Source of the DNA: Halobellus sp. LT62
Lineage (GTDB): Archaea; Halobacteriota; Halobacteria; Halobacteriales; Haloferacaceae
DNA: 64,000 nt
Reading direction: 5' to 3'
Assembly (NCBI RefSeq): GCF_037031285.1
Contig: NZ_JAYEZO010000002.1
Span: 868,001 to 932,000, forward strand
The notes under the pieces are model-generated. The model was not told the DNA's origin. It ran no database searches and was given only the letters and a program-made list of their open reading frames with translations. The number at the start of each line of letters is the position of its first letter. Positions within the stretch are counted from its first letter, which is position 1. Positions 43,474-52,458 of this stretch are shown piece after piece. Both the position numbers and the translations under genes were made by a program.

Positions 43474-43557
43474 CATAGCAGCGTTTGCAAGTCTTCGCTC
43501 ACCCGATCGAACGAAGTGGTGCGATCGGGTGAGTAATCGGTTGCAAACGCTACTATG
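43474..43557. repeat. Dispersed imperfect palindrome, copy D
   Basis: The most symmetric copy, 84 bases: ends CATAGCAGCGTTTGCAA and TTGCAAACGCTACTATG, inner arms CTCACCCGATCGAACG and GTGCGATCGGGTGAG. It lies between the tRNA-Leu promoter and a small membrane-protein gene. Confidence 0.88.
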
Positions 43558-43580
43558 GTGATCTCGGCTGCGACGCCTCC

Positions 43581-43829
43581 CTATCGCTCTTCGAGCCCCG
43601 CGCGGATCCGCGACGGCACTTCGAGCCAGATCGCGGCGACGACGGCGGGGCCGACGGCGGCGAGGGCGACGAGCGAGATCCCACCGCCGACGACGAACAG
43701 CGCGAGGAGACAGAGCAAAAGGAGGGGAACGGCGATCACGATCAGCCCGCGTGCGACCACGTCGGCGACGCCGGCGGCGTAGTCCTTGACCGCGCCCGGC
43801 AGTTCACGAAGCGGCGGCTCCTCGGTCAT
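43581..43829 (-). CDS. Small two-segment membrane protein, function unknown
   Basis: 82 residues: a polar start MTEEPPLRELPGAVKDYAAG, then two hydrophobic helices (about 24-48 and 52-72) and a basic end PSRIRAGLEER. Similar short membrane proteins are common in haloarchaea; no function is known to me. The start is placed at the Met before the acidic segment; nine extra basic residues could be added upstream. Confidence 0.65.
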   Translation of the reverse strand: MTEEPPLRELPGAVKDYAAGVADVVARGLIVIAVPLLLLCLLALFVVGGGISLVALAAVGPAVVAAIWLEVPSRIRAGLEER

Positions 43830-43927
43830 ATCCGACTCAACGCGGGACCGATTCAAAGTGTTGTCCCTCCGGCGTCGCCTCCGCCGCGTTGTCCGCGCCC
43901 CCTCGATCGCTCACCACTCGTCGACCG

Positions 43928-44641
43928 TCACCACTCGATCACGTCGCGGTCGCGCCAGAAGCGTCCCGCGGGCGACTCGGGACGGAAGCGACAGAGCCAC
44001 GTCGGCGTGTCCGCGCCCTCTTCGACCGACCGCGTCGCGTCGTCGCCGCCCATATCCGTTCGAACCCAACCGGGACACACCGAGTTCGCCAGCAGCCCCT
44101 GATCGGCGTATTCGCCGTGGAGATACGCAGTGAGGCCGTTCACGCCCGTTTTCGAGACCCGATAGGCCGGCGAGCCGCCCGACTGACCCTCGCCGAGTGC
44201 GCCCATCCCCGAGGAGAGGTTGACGACGCGCCCGCCCTCGTTCTGGAGCAACAGCGGCACGGTGTGCTTACAGACGAGCATCGGCCCGCGGAGGTTCGTC
44301 GCGAGCGTGCGATCGATCGTCTTCACCGATTCGGAGACGAGGTCGCCGTCGAACTCGCCGACTCCGGCGTTGTTGACGACGATGTCGAGTCGGCCCGCCG
44401 TCTGGAAGATCTCGTCGGTCGCATCGGAGATCTCGCCCTCCTGAGTGACGTCGACGAGGAGGTGTTCCCACCCGTCGGGAACGTCGTGGGTGACAGATCG
44501 GGTCGCCGCGAAGACGGTCGCGCCGAGCTCAGAGAGGTTCTCGGCGATCTGGCGGCCGATTCCGCGGTTCGCCCCGGTGACGAGTGCGACTTGGCCGTCG
44601 AGCGAGTCGTACAGCTCCGTCTCCGGCGTCTGCTCGGTCAT
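43928..44641 (-). CDS. Short-chain dehydrogenase/reductase (SDR)
   Basis: 237 residues, classical SDR. Seen: NAD(P) motif TGANRGIGRQ near residue 25, NNAG near 92, catalytic Ser in VVNLSSGMGA and Tyr-x-x-x-Lys in AYRVSKTG, and PGWVRTDMGG after strand 6. It oxidises or reduces an alcohol/carbonyl; the substrate cannot be inferred. It lies downstream of idi on the same strand with a 121-base gap, so it is probably separately transcribed. Confidence 0.9.
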   Translation of the reverse strand: MTEQTPETELYDSLDGQVALVTGANRGIGRQIAENLSELGATVFAATRSVTHDVPDGWEHLLVDVTQEGEISDATDEIFQTAGRLDIVVNNAGVGEFDGDLVSESVKTIDRTLATNLRGPMLVCKHTVPLLLQNEGGRVVNLSSGMGALGEGQSGGSPAYRVSKTGVNGLTAYLHGEYADQGLLANSVCPGWVRTDMGGDDATRSVEEGADTPTWLCRFRPESPAGRFWRDRDVIEW

Positions 44642-44762
44642 CGGTTCGGTACTCGAACGGGAGCTAAAAGGAGATTGCGTCTCGGGAATCGTCGTCGGCT
44701 CCGGGAGCGACACCGTCGTTCGACGGTCTGTGGTCTGTGTCAGTATCGGTCCTCTGTGGGGG

Positions 44763-45356
44763 CTAGTCGAAATCGCGCCGCATCGCGATCTCGAACCACG
44801 GGCAGAGCCGGAGCTGACGGTACCACTCCGGATGCTCGTGGAGGTGCTCGTAGTCGGCCCACAGCAGGCCCGCGATCTCCTCCTCGTCGGGGTCCAAGGA
44901 AGTGTCGTCGAGCGTCACCTTCAGGACGGCACAGACCTCCCACTCCAGCCCGGCGTTCTCGTAGTAGCGCTTGTACTCGAACTTGTCCGTCACGCGGAGG
45001 TCGCTGTACTGATCTGGCGTGATGCCGAGTTCCTCTTCGAGGCGCTGACTCGTCGCCTCGATCTGGGTCTGCCCCTCGACGGGGTGAGAGGCGACCGTGC
45101 CGTCCCAGTGGGTGTCCCAGAGCCGCTTGTCCGGCGCGCGCTGGCCGAGCAGGATCCGCCCTTCCTCGTCGAAGACGAGGCAGGTGAACGCGCGGTGACG
45201 GATGCCGTCGCCGGTGTGCGCGTCGAGGCGGTTGGCGAGGCCGGTCTGGTTGTCGTCGGGGTCGACGGTGATCACGTCTTGGAGGGCGTTCTCGTGGACG
45301 TCCTCCCCGCTGGATCCGTCGGGCGCGGGAGCGTTCTCGCGCTGATCTGCACTCAT
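44763..45356 (-). CDS. idi: Type I isopentenyl-diphosphate delta-isomerase, with Ala at the catalytic Cys position
   Basis: 197 residues with a Nudix-like fold. HRAFTCLVFDEEGRILLGQR and KRLWDTHWDGTVASHP align with the IDI core, and LEWEVCAVLKV contains the Glu pair of the second catalytic motif. Where bacterial type I enzymes have Cys (E. coli Cys67 in SVCGHP) this protein has Ala89, while the metal-binding His91 is kept. It is expected to interconvert IPP and DMAPP for archaeal lipids, but the residue change raises doubt about mechanism. It lies downstream of the cofD/TIM-barrel pair. Confidence 0.85.
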   Translation of the reverse strand: MSADQRENAPAPDGSSGEDVHENALQDVITVDPDDNQTGLANRLDAHTGDGIRHRAFTCLVFDEEGRILLGQRAPDKRLWDTHWDGTVASHPVEGQTQIEATSQRLEEELGITPDQYSDLRVTDKFEYKRYYENAGLEWEVCAVLKVTLDDTSLDPDEEEIAGLLWADYEHLHEHPEWYRQLRLCPWFEIAMRRDFD

Positions 45357-45409
45357 ACTCGCCTTCTCGGAGAGCGAGAACAAGGAATCTTCGATGCGCT
45401 GTCGAGCGG

Positions 45410-46183
45410 CTACCCACCGTCGGCTGCGAACCACTCGTCGACGGCGAGGCGCACGCGACGTCGCACCCGTACGTCAGTGCTCGGGCGGCCGAGGCTCACC
45501 GCGTCGGCCCCGTAGCGGAGATACTCTCTGACTGACTCGCGGTCCCGAACCTCGTTGTTGGCGACGACGAACAGTCCCGGGGCGGCCGTCGAGACGCGCT
45601 CGACGGCCGATTCGGTGTCCATCGCGTCGACGTGAATGACGTCCGCGCCCGCCGCTTCGACCGTGCGCGCCGTCTCCGCGAGGTCGACGCCGGAGATTTC
45701 CGCTCTGACCTTCACGCTCACCGTCGCGTCCGTCTCGGCTGCCGACGAGACGTACTCGGTCAATCTATCGGCGTCGCGCAGCAGCGCCTCACCGCAGCCG
45801 ATCTCGCACATCTCCGCTTGGCGACAGTGGGCGTTTATCTCGACGATCGCGTCGCGCTCGGCGCAGACCGCGGCCACCTCGGAGACGGGGTCGACCGTCG
45901 CGCTCCGGACGTTGACGCCCGGGCGGATCGGCGCGTCCGCGAGCGCGTCGAGTTCGCGGGCGACGAACGCCAACGGATCGGCGGGGAGAAACTCCGTCCG
46001 GTCCCGCTCGACCATCGCTCGGGCGGCCTCCCGGGTCGCCTCGTCGAGAGCGATGCCCCCGAGGAACGCCGCGCCGGCGTGATCGCTGCCCGCCCGCGCC
46101 CACTCGGCGTCGGACTCGCCGCTGAGGCTCGCGAGCGCGACGCGCGGCTGGAACAGGTCCGAGGTCGGTCTATCCTCGGGCAT
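45410..46183 (-). CDS. TIM-barrel protein related to tRNA-dihydrouridine synthases
   Basis: 257 residues. The barrel contains IEINAHCRQAEMCEIGCGEALL near residue 118, which resembles the catalytic-Cys strand of Dus enzymes and the archaeal Dus-like TIM-barrel family, then VSVKVRAEISGVD and phosphate-binding YGADAVSLGRP near the C-terminus. Smaller than true archaeal DusA (about 330), it lacks a clear C-terminal RNA-binding helical domain. It may act on a flavin- or F420-linked substrate. Its ATG overlaps the cofD stop by one base, so co-translation with cofD is likely. Confidence 0.72.
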   Translation of the reverse strand: MPEDRPTSDLFQPRVALASLSGESDAEWARAGSDHAGAAFLGGIALDEATREAARAMVERDRTEFLPADPLAFVARELDALADAPIRPGVNVRSATVDPVSEVAAVCAERDAIVEINAHCRQAEMCEIGCGEALLRDADRLTEYVSSAAETDATVSVKVRAEISGVDLAETARTVEAAGADVIHVDAMDTESAVERVSTAAPGLFVVANNEVRDRESVREYLRYGADAVSLGRPSTDVRVRRRVRLAVDEWFAADGG

Positions 46184-47175
46184 CACGCGACCTCCGAAAG
46201 CGCCGTCTCGACCGCCCGCGCGACCCGTTCGGCGTCGTCAGCGTCGTCCATCCGCGTATCGGTCCGGACGACCGGCCGATCGAGTTCGGTCCCGTCTGCC
46301 TCGTCGAGGACGAACGCGTCGGCGAAGGGGTACGCGTCGGCGACACCCGCCGTCGACGGCTCGCGGCCGACGCCCGCCATCAACTCTGCCGCGGGCCCGG
46401 AGAACACTTCGTCCTCGAGGAACGGCGAGACGGCGACGACCGGCGTCGACGCCAGCGCGTCCGCGAAGGTGTCCATCGCCAGCATCGGGCCGAGGCTGGT
46501 GACGGGGTTCGAGGGGCCGATCACGACCGGATCGTCGAGCGCGTCGAGCACCGCCGGTGTCGGTGCTGCGGACTCCGTGCCCCGGAATTCGACGTCTCGA
46601 ACTGCGGGCTCCGCGTGGCGGTGGACCCAGTACTCCTGAAAGTGCATCGGCCCCTCGGGCGTGTGAATCATCGTCGTGACCGGATCGTCGCTCATCGGCA
46701 GGAGCTTGATATCGAGGTCGAACGCGTCGGCGAGCGTCCGGGTGACGGCCGTCAGCGACCGCCCCTCGTCGAGCAGCGAGGTCCGCGTGAGATGGACCGC
46801 GCGGTCGCGGTCGCCGATCTCCATAAACTCCGCGACGCCCGAGAAGCGCCGCCAGCGTGCGATGTCGCGCCCGGCGGTTTGGGCGGCGTCGGCGAGGTAG
46901 CGCGGGCCCGAGTCGAATCCCGCGGCGTCGGCCAGTCGGTGCAGTTCCTCGTGCGTCGCGGTCGTGTCGCCGCCGATCCCCCACCACGTCTCGGTGTCGA
47001 GGACGCCGCCGCCGTGAAAGAGCACGGTGTCGAGATCGGGACAGACCAGAAACCCGCCGAGTTCGACGTCGTCGCCGGTGTTCGCGACGACGGTCGTCTC
47101 CGCCGGATCGAACACTCGACCCGCGCCGTCGAGGAGTTTCGGCGTTCCCGTCCCCCCGGCGAGAAACGTGACCAT
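46183..47175 (-). CDS. cofD: 2-phospho-L-lactate transferase
   Basis: 330 residues. The N-terminus [17 protein letters not shown] and [21 protein letters not shown] are hallmarks of CofD. The enzyme transfers phospholactate (or a related moiety) to Fo to make F420-0, the deazaflavin cofactor precursor. [12 protein letters not shown] near residue 225 is the second conserved loop. The start follows the family N-terminus; about 77 basic upstream codons are not coding. It heads a cofD-Dus-like unit, with idi following. Confidence 0.93.
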   Translation of the reverse strand: MVTFLAGGTGTPKLLDGAGRVFDPAETTVVANTGDDVELGGFLVCPDLDTVLFHGGGVLDTETWWGIGGDTTATHEELHRLADAAGFDSGPRYLADAAQTAGRDIARWRRFSGVAEFMEIGDRDRAVHLTRTSLLDEGRSLTAVTRTLADAFDLDIKLLPMSDDPVTTMIHTPEGPMHFQEYWVHRHAEPAVRDVEFRGTESAAPTPAVLDALDDPVVIGPSNPVTSLGPMLAMDTFADALASTPVVAVSPFLEDEVFSGPAAELMAGVGREPSTAGVADAYPFADAFVLDEADGTELDRPVVRTDTRMDDADDAERVARAVETALSEVA

Positions 47176-47635
47176 ATCCGGCCTTGGACGTGCGCCGATT
47201 TCAACGTTGGCTCGTCGGGCGCGCGTCCGTCCTGCGTCCGCGTCGGGGCGAACCACCGCGTCTTGACGGGGGTTTTGCACGCGCTGTCCGTCACTCGGTG
47301 TGAGCGTTCCGTTTGTAACCCGGTTCCGCCAGACGCCGCGATTGGGGATCACGCGCCGCGGCAGCGGCGGTAAGGACCTCCTCGTCGTCCTCGGCTGGGG
47401 TAACAAACCGACGGACTCGCCGCCGACGAGGCGTGACGATCGACGCGCGCCTTCGCGTGTGAGCCGGACCCGCCGAGCGATCGAGTTTCGGGGTTGAACT
47501 GCGCTTCAATATAAATGCAACTACTTGCCAATCTCTCACACGAATTAATCGCAAGACAGCGGCGCTGTGGAAATACTGCGTGGTTGTCCACGTCTAGTAA
47601 CCTTTAACCGATTTAGACCAGTAGTTGCGGTCAAG
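47176..47635. other. 460-base gap with a possible gene remnant and two promoters for dnaK
   Basis: A plus-strand GTG frame at 47300-47497 begins MSVPFVTRF and contains [11 protein letters not shown], resembling the start of haloarchaeal alpha/beta hydrolases, then becomes basic and stops, so it looks like a decayed 5' fragment. Two TATA-like boxes precede dnaK: CAATATAAATG near 47508 and CCTTTAACC near 47601. The rest holds nothing I recognise. Confidence 0.4.
47601..47609 (+). promoter_or_regulatory. dnaK proximal promoter
   Basis: CCTTTAACC lies 27-35 bases before the dnaK ATG, fitting a leaderless mRNA. A second box, ATATAAAT near 47510, would give a leader of about 100 bases; two boxes fit basal plus heat-induced expression, which is inference. 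Confidence 0.5.
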
Positions 47636-49546
47636 ATGGCGAGCAACAAGATCCTCGGTATCGACCTCGGCACCACGAACAGCGCGTTCGCGGTGATGGA
47701 AGGGGGCGACCCGGAGATCATCGTGAACTCCGAAGGTGACCGTACCACGCCCTCCGTGGTGGCGTTCACCGACGACGAGGAGCGACTCGTGGGCAAACCC
47801 GCGAAGAACCAAGCGATTCAGAACCCCGACAAGACGATCCGCTCGATCAAGCGGCATATGGGCGAGGAGGACTACACGGTCCAAATCGATGACGAGGAGT
47901 ACACGCCCGAGCAGATCTCGGCGATGATCCTCCAGAAGATCAAGCGCGACGCCGAGGACTACCTCGGCGACGAGATCGAGAAGGCGGTCATCACGGTCCC
48001 GGCGTACTTCAACGACCGCCAGCGACAGGCGACGAAGGACGCCGGCGAGATCGCCGGCTTCGAGGTCGAGCGCATCGTCAACGAGCCGACCGCGGCGTCG
48101 ATGGCGTACGGCCTCGACGACGACTCCGATCAGACGATTCTCGTCTACGACCTCGGCGGCGGCACCTTCGACGTGAGCGTGCTGGACCTCGGCGGCGGCG
48201 TCTACGAGGTCGTCGCGACCAACGGGGACAACGACCTCGGCGGCGACGACTGGGACGAGGCCATCATCGACTGGCTCGCCGAGGAGTTCAAAAACGACCA
48301 CAATATCGACCTCCGCGAGGACCGCCAAGCGCTCCAGCGGCTGAAGGACGCCGCCGAAGAGGCGAAGATCGAGCTGAGCAGCAGAAAAGAGACCACGATC
48401 AACCTTCCCTTTATCACGGCGACGGACACCGGCCCGGTCCACCTCGAAGAGACGCTCACGCGTGCGAAGTTCGAATCGCTCACCGAGGACCTCATCGAGC
48501 GGACTGTCGGCCCGACGGAGCAGGCCCTCTCGGACGCGGGCTACGACAAGGGCGACATCGACGAGGTCATCCTCGTCGGCGGGTCCACTCGGATGCCGCA
48601 GGTCCACGACCAAGTCGAGGAGCTGCTCGGTACCGAACCGAAGAAGAACGTCAACCCCGACGAGGCCGTCGCGCTCGGTGCGGCGATCCAAGGCGGCGTC
48701 CTCGGCGGCGAGGTCGACGACATCGTCCTGCTCGACGTGACGCCGCTGAGCCTCGGAATCGAGGTCAAAGGCGGCCTCTTCGAGCGCCTCATCGAGAAGA
48801 ACACGACGATCCCGACCGAGGAGTCGAAGATCTTCACGACGGCCGCGGCCAATCAGACCTCCGTGAACGTCCGCGTCTTCCAAGGCGAACGCGAGATCGC
48901 AGAGGAGAACGAGCTGCTGGGCGAGTTCCAGCTCACGGGCATCCCGCCCGCGCCGGCCGGAACGCCGCAGATCGAGGTCTCGTTCAACATCGACGAGAAC
49001 GGTATCGTGAACGTCGAGGCTGAGGACAAAGGCTCCGGTAACGCCGAGTCGATCACCATCGAAGGCGGCGCGGGCCTCTCCGACGACGAGATCGACCGGA
49101 TGCAGGAAGAAGCCGAAGAGCACGCCGAGGAGGACAAGGAGCGTCGCGAGCGCATCGAGGCTCGTAACGAGGCCGAGAGCACAATCCAGCGCGCGGAGAC
49201 GCTGCTCGAAGAGAACGAGGAGAACGTCGAGGACGACCTCCGCGAGTCGATCGAGGAGAAGATCGAAGCCGTCGAGGAGACGCTCGAAGACGACGACGCG
49301 ACGAAAGAGGACCTCGAAGACGCCACCGAGGCGCTGACGACCGAACTACAGGAGATCGGCAAGCAGATGTACGAGGCCCAGCAGGCCGCCGGTGGCGCGG
49401 GCGGCGCAGGCGCTGCGGGTGCCGGACCGGGCGGTGCCGCCGGCGCTGGACCCGGTGGAATGGGCGATATGGGCGGCGCGGCCGCCGACGGTGACGAGTA
49501 CGTCGACGCCGACTTCGAGGACGTGGACGAGAACGAGGACGAATAG
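47636..49546 (+). CDS. dnaK: Molecular chaperone DnaK (Hsp70)
   Basis: 636 residues. The ATPase domain opens with [19 protein letters not shown] and includes the phosphate-2 loop [13 protein letters not shown] and adenosine motif [10 protein letters not shown]. The substrate domain follows from about 370, then a helical lid and a Gly/Ala/Pro-rich tail with Met-Gly repeats, ending in an acidic DVDENEDE. It folds nascent and stress-damaged proteins with GrpE and DnaJ, neither of which is encoded nearby. The last 29 bases of the gene region are repeated about 100 bases downstream. Confidence 0.97.
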   Translation: MASNKILGIDLGTTNSAFAVMEGGDPEIIVNSEGDRTTPSVVAFTDDEERLVGKPAKNQAIQNPDKTIRSIKRHMGEEDYTVQIDDEEYTPEQISAMILQKIKRDAEDYLGDEIEKAVITVPAYFNDRQRQATKDAGEIAGFEVERIVNEPTAASMAYGLDDDSDQTILVYDLGGGTFDVSVLDLGGGVYEVVATNGDNDLGGDDWDEAIIDWLAEEFKNDHNIDLREDRQALQRLKDAAEEAKIELSSRKETTINLPFITATDTGPVHLEETLTRAKFESLTEDLIERTVGPTEQALSDAGYDKGDIDEVILVGGSTRMPQVHDQVEELLGTEPKKNVNPDEAVALGAAIQGGVLGGEVDDIVLLDVTPLSLGIEVKGGLFERLIEKNTTIPTEESKIFTTAAANQTSVNVRVFQGEREIAEENELLGEFQLTGIPPAPAGTPQIEVSFNIDENGIVNVEAEDKGSGNAESITIEGGAGLSDDEIDRMQEEAEEHAEEDKERRERIEARNEAESTIQRAETLLEENEENVEDDLRESIEEKIEAVEETLEDDDATKEDLEDATEALTTELQEIGKQMYEAQQAAGGAGGAGAAGAGPGGAAGAGPGGMGDMGGAAADGDEYVDADFEDVDENEDE

Positions 49547-49677
49547 TCCTCGGTCTCGTTCGCTCACGAGAGCTCTGCTCTCGTGAACGTTCAGGAGGAC
49601 GACGAGGAGTCGTCCTCCTGAGCCAGTCAAAAATCTACGATTTCTGATGACGTAGACGAGAACGAGGACGAATAGTC
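49520..49677. repeat. Duplicated dnaK 3' end enclosing two perfect hairpins
   Basis: A 29-base segment at the dnaK stop (49520-49548) recurs at 49649-49677 with one mismatch, again reading Glu/Asp codons then TAG. The 100 bases between contain TCACGAGAGC-tct-GCTCTCGTGA (49564-49586) and TCAGGAGGACGAC-gagga-GTCGTCCTCCTGA (49591-49621), plus a small AAATC/GATTT hairpin. Confidence 0.8.
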
Positions 49678-49788
49678 TCTCCCGTTCGCGCGAGCGCGGC
49701 TTTTCGGGTAACAATCTCGCTGTCGAACGAATCGACGGACGACGCGGGTTACTTTTATGTAGCTGATCAATAGTGTTTCCGTTGACGT

Positions 49789-50208
49789 ATGACGAAGGCA
49801 CTCAAGGCATCCGGATTCCTCGGATTGGCCGTGATGATGGCGGTCGGACTGCATCAGTTCGTGATTCTCTCCGGCGGAAACCCCGTTCCGGGGTGGATGA
49901 TCGGCGGACACGCCCACCTCGGCGTGCTCTCGATCCTCGCGATCGTGATGGGCTTTGCCGTCCCCGCGCTCGGCGTCACGGGGTCGCTCAGAACGGCGGT
50001 AACGGTGCTGTACATCGCGGGGCAGTGGGGGATTCCCGGCATCGTCTGGCTCGGCGAGGGCTTCGGCCTCCTGTTTTTGATGCCGACGGGCTTCCTCTGG
50101 GGGGGCTGTCTGATTATCTCGATGCTCATAATGTTCTACGTGACCGTCGCCGGCGACGCCGACGCTGGCGGCAGCGGACCGGCTGCGATGGCACCGAGCG
50201 ACGACTGA
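49789..50208 (+). CDS. Four-segment membrane protein, function unknown
   Basis: 139 residues, four hydrophobic segments (about 8-28, 42-62, 66-86, 95-122) and an Asp/Gly-rich C-terminus. Two His lie within or next to membrane segments (MAVGLHQF and GGHAHLGVLS), which could bind haem or metal, but this is only suggestive. The family is not recognised. A TTTTATGTAG box near 49751-49760 is about 30 bases before the ATG. Confidence 0.72.
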   Translation: MTKALKASGFLGLAVMMAVGLHQFVILSGGNPVPGWMIGGHAHLGVLSILAIVMGFAVPALGVTGSLRTAVTVLYIAGQWGIPGIVWLGEGFGLLFLMPTGFLWGGCLIISMLIMFYVTVAGDADAGGSGPAAMAPSDD

Positions 50209-50357
50209 CCGTGCGGTCGTCGGGGCGTCTTCGGCGATGACTGCCGAGCGCTCCCCCGATTACTAAATATACACCTTCTTGGATATTTGTGGTCGATAGG
50301 GGCACCGAAGGTAGCATATGGACGGGTTTTTAGCCCCCGGCGTCCGTAGCGAGACGT

Positions 50358-51944
50358 ATGCCTGACGGGCGGGATCCCTCGAACCCCACACCCGGACGAG
50401 AGCCGACGGACGCGCGATCGACGACCGCCGAATCGACGACGACGCCCACGGCGGCCGACCTCTCCGGGCCGACCGAGAAGTGCGGCGTCGTCGGCGTCGC
50501 GCTCGCCGACCGCGCCGCGTCGCGCCCGTTGTATTACTCGCTGTACGCGCTCCAGCACCGCGGCCAGGAGTCGGCGGGGATCGTCACTCACGACGGCTTC
50601 CAACAGCACAGCCACGTCGAGATGGGGCTCGTCGGCGACGCCTTCGACGAATCCGACCTCGACTCGTTGGCGGGCACCACCGGTATCGGCCACGTCCGCT
50701 ATCCGACCTCCGGCGGCGTCAACGCCTCCTGTGCGCAGCCCTTCTCGGTCTCGTTCAAATCGGGCTCGCTGGGCCTCTCGCACAACGGCAACCTCGTCAA
50801 CGCCGACGAGATCCGCGAGGAATTGGCGAACCTCGGTCACGCCTTCACCTCCGACGGCGACACCGAAGTCATCGCACACGACCTCGCGCGCAACCTCCTC
50901 GAAGCGGACCTCGTCCGCGCGGTCAAGCGGACGATGGATCGCATTCACGGGTCCTACGCGCTGACCATTATGCACGACGAGACCGTCCTCGCCGTCCGCG
51001 ATCCGCAGGGCAACCGTCCGCTCTGTATCGGAAAACTCGACGACGGCTACGTCGTCGCCTCCGAGTCGGCCGCCATCGACACGCTCGACGGGGAACTCGT
51101 CCGCGACGTCCGCCCGGGGGAACTCGTCGTCCTCGAACCCGACGGCTCCGGGTTCGACTCCTACCAGCTCGTCGAAACGGAGAACACCGCGCACTGCTTC
51201 TTCGAGCACGTCTACTTCGCCCGTCCCGACTCGGTCATCGACGACACGCTCGTCTACGAGGCGCGGCGGAGTCTCGGCCGCAAGCTCTGGGCGGAGTCCG
51301 GCATCGAGAGCGACGTGGTGATGCCCGTACCCGACTCCGGGCGGGCGTTCGCCTCCGGCTACGCCGAGGCCGCCCACGAGACGACCGCCGACGGCGCGGA
51401 ACGCCCCGCCGAAGAGAGCGGCGTCGAGTTCGCCGAGGGGCTGATGAAGAACCGCTACGTGGGTCGGACGTTCATTATGCCGACGCAGGACGAGCGCGAG
51501 CGCGCGGTTCGACTGAAGCTCAACCCGATCAAGAGCACCATCGAGGGCAAGTCGGTGACGATCATCGACGACAGCATCGTCCGCGGGACGACGTCCCGTC
51601 AGCTCGTTTCCCTACTCAAAGACGCCGGCGCGTCCGAGGTGCACGTCCGGATCGGCGCGCCGCCGATTGTCGCTCCGTGTTATATGGGAATCGACATGGC
51701 CTCCAGAGACGAACTCATCGCGGCCGACCGGTCTGTCGAGGAGATCCGCGAAGAGATCGGGGCTGACACCCTCGGATACCTCTCGATCGACGCCGTCGCC
51801 GACGTGCTCGGCGAGTCGCGGCTCGATCTCTGTCTCGGCTGTGTCACCGGAGAGTACCCCTACGACATCGATGACGAGGCGACCGACCGCGACGTCACGC
51901 GCCCGGTGATCGACGATCCCGAGCCGAGACCCGCCGACGACTGA
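50358..51944 (+). CDS. purF: Amidophosphoribosyltransferase
   Basis: 528 residues. A ~41-residue Thr/Ser/Pro-rich N-terminal extension precedes Cys42 in KCGVVGVA, the nucleophile of the Ntn glutaminase domain; such N-termini are usually cleaved to expose Cys. The PRPP-binding loop VTIIDDSIVRGTTSRQ lies near residue 395. C-terminal cysteines in DLCLGCVTG match Fe-S or structural cysteines of the family. It starts purine synthesis by making phosphoribosylamine. A GTTTTTAGC box about 25 bases upstream fits a leaderless transcript; another AAATATAC box lies near 50265. Confidence 0.95.
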   Translation: MPDGRDPSNPTPGREPTDARSTTAESTTTPTAADLSGPTEKCGVVGVALADRAASRPLYYSLYALQHRGQESAGIVTHDGFQQHSHVEMGLVGDAFDESDLDSLAGTTGIGHVRYPTSGGVNASCAQPFSVSFKSGSLGLSHNGNLVNADEIREELANLGHAFTSDGDTEVIAHDLARNLLEADLVRAVKRTMDRIHGSYALTIMHDETVLAVRDPQGNRPLCIGKLDDGYVVASESAAIDTLDGELVRDVRPGELVVLEPDGSGFDSYQLVETENTAHCFFEHVYFARPDSVIDDTLVYEARRSLGRKLWAESGIESDVVMPVPDSGRAFASGYAEAAHETTADGAERPAEESGVEFAEGLMKNRYVGRTFIMPTQDERERAVRLKLNPIKSTIEGKSVTIIDDSIVRGTTSRQLVSLLKDAGASEVHVRIGAPPIVAPCYMGIDMASRDELIAADRSVEEIREEIGADTLGYLSIDAVADVLGESRLDLCLGCVTGEYPYDIDDEATDRDVTRPVIDDPEPRPADD

Positions 51945-51972
51945 TCGGAGAGCGGATTCCGGCCGCCGCGAG

Positions 51973-52374
51973 CTACAGACAGAACATAAACGGATTGACC
52001 AGTGCGACGCGATCTCCGTCCTGCAGTTTCGTGTCGAACCCGTCGAGGTTCTCGTTGAACTGACCGTTGACGAGGACGCGAGCGTACGCGCGTGTCTGCT
52101 CGCCGTCCGGGTTCTTCCGAAGGCGTCCCGGGACGTCGGCGGCGTCGATCGGTGCCCATCCACGAGTCGTCGACTCCGACTCCGACTCCGTTTCGGCGAT
52201 CACGAGGTCGCGGACGTCGTAGTCGGCGAAGAACGACTCGCCGAACTCTCGGAGGGTGTCGCCCCCGAACGTATAGGTGAGTTTCGGCGTCCCGAGCGCG
52301 TCGCGGACGCGTCCCGTCGCGCGGACCTCGACGGTCGTCTGCACCCGTTGTTGAACGGTCTGCGACTGAGCCAT
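51973..52374 (-). CDS. MoaD/ThiS-like beta-grasp protein lacking a C-terminal GG
   Basis: 133 residues. The pattern VEVRATGRVRDALGTPKLTYTF and LQDGDRVALVNPFMF is that of MoaD/ThiS/SAMP beta-grasp folds, with an ~50-residue acidic insert containing ESESESTTRGW. It ends FMFCL, so it cannot be adenylated like SAMP1 without processing. It may be a non-conjugating beta-grasp protein, or a cysteine near the C-terminus may carry sulfur. It is convergent with purF. Confidence 0.75.
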   Translation of the reverse strand: MAQSQTVQQRVQTTVEVRATGRVRDALGTPKLTYTFGGDTLREFGESFFADYDVRDLVIAETESESESTTRGWAPIDAADVPGRLRKNPDGEQTRAYARVLVNGQFNENLDGFDTKLQDGDRVALVNPFMFCL

Positions 52375-52458
52375 ACCACCCCTACGTCACCGCGACGTAT
52401 ATGCGCAGAGGCGAAGATGTTCGCGTCGTCGAGTCGGACCGGGCGACCACGGACTGAG

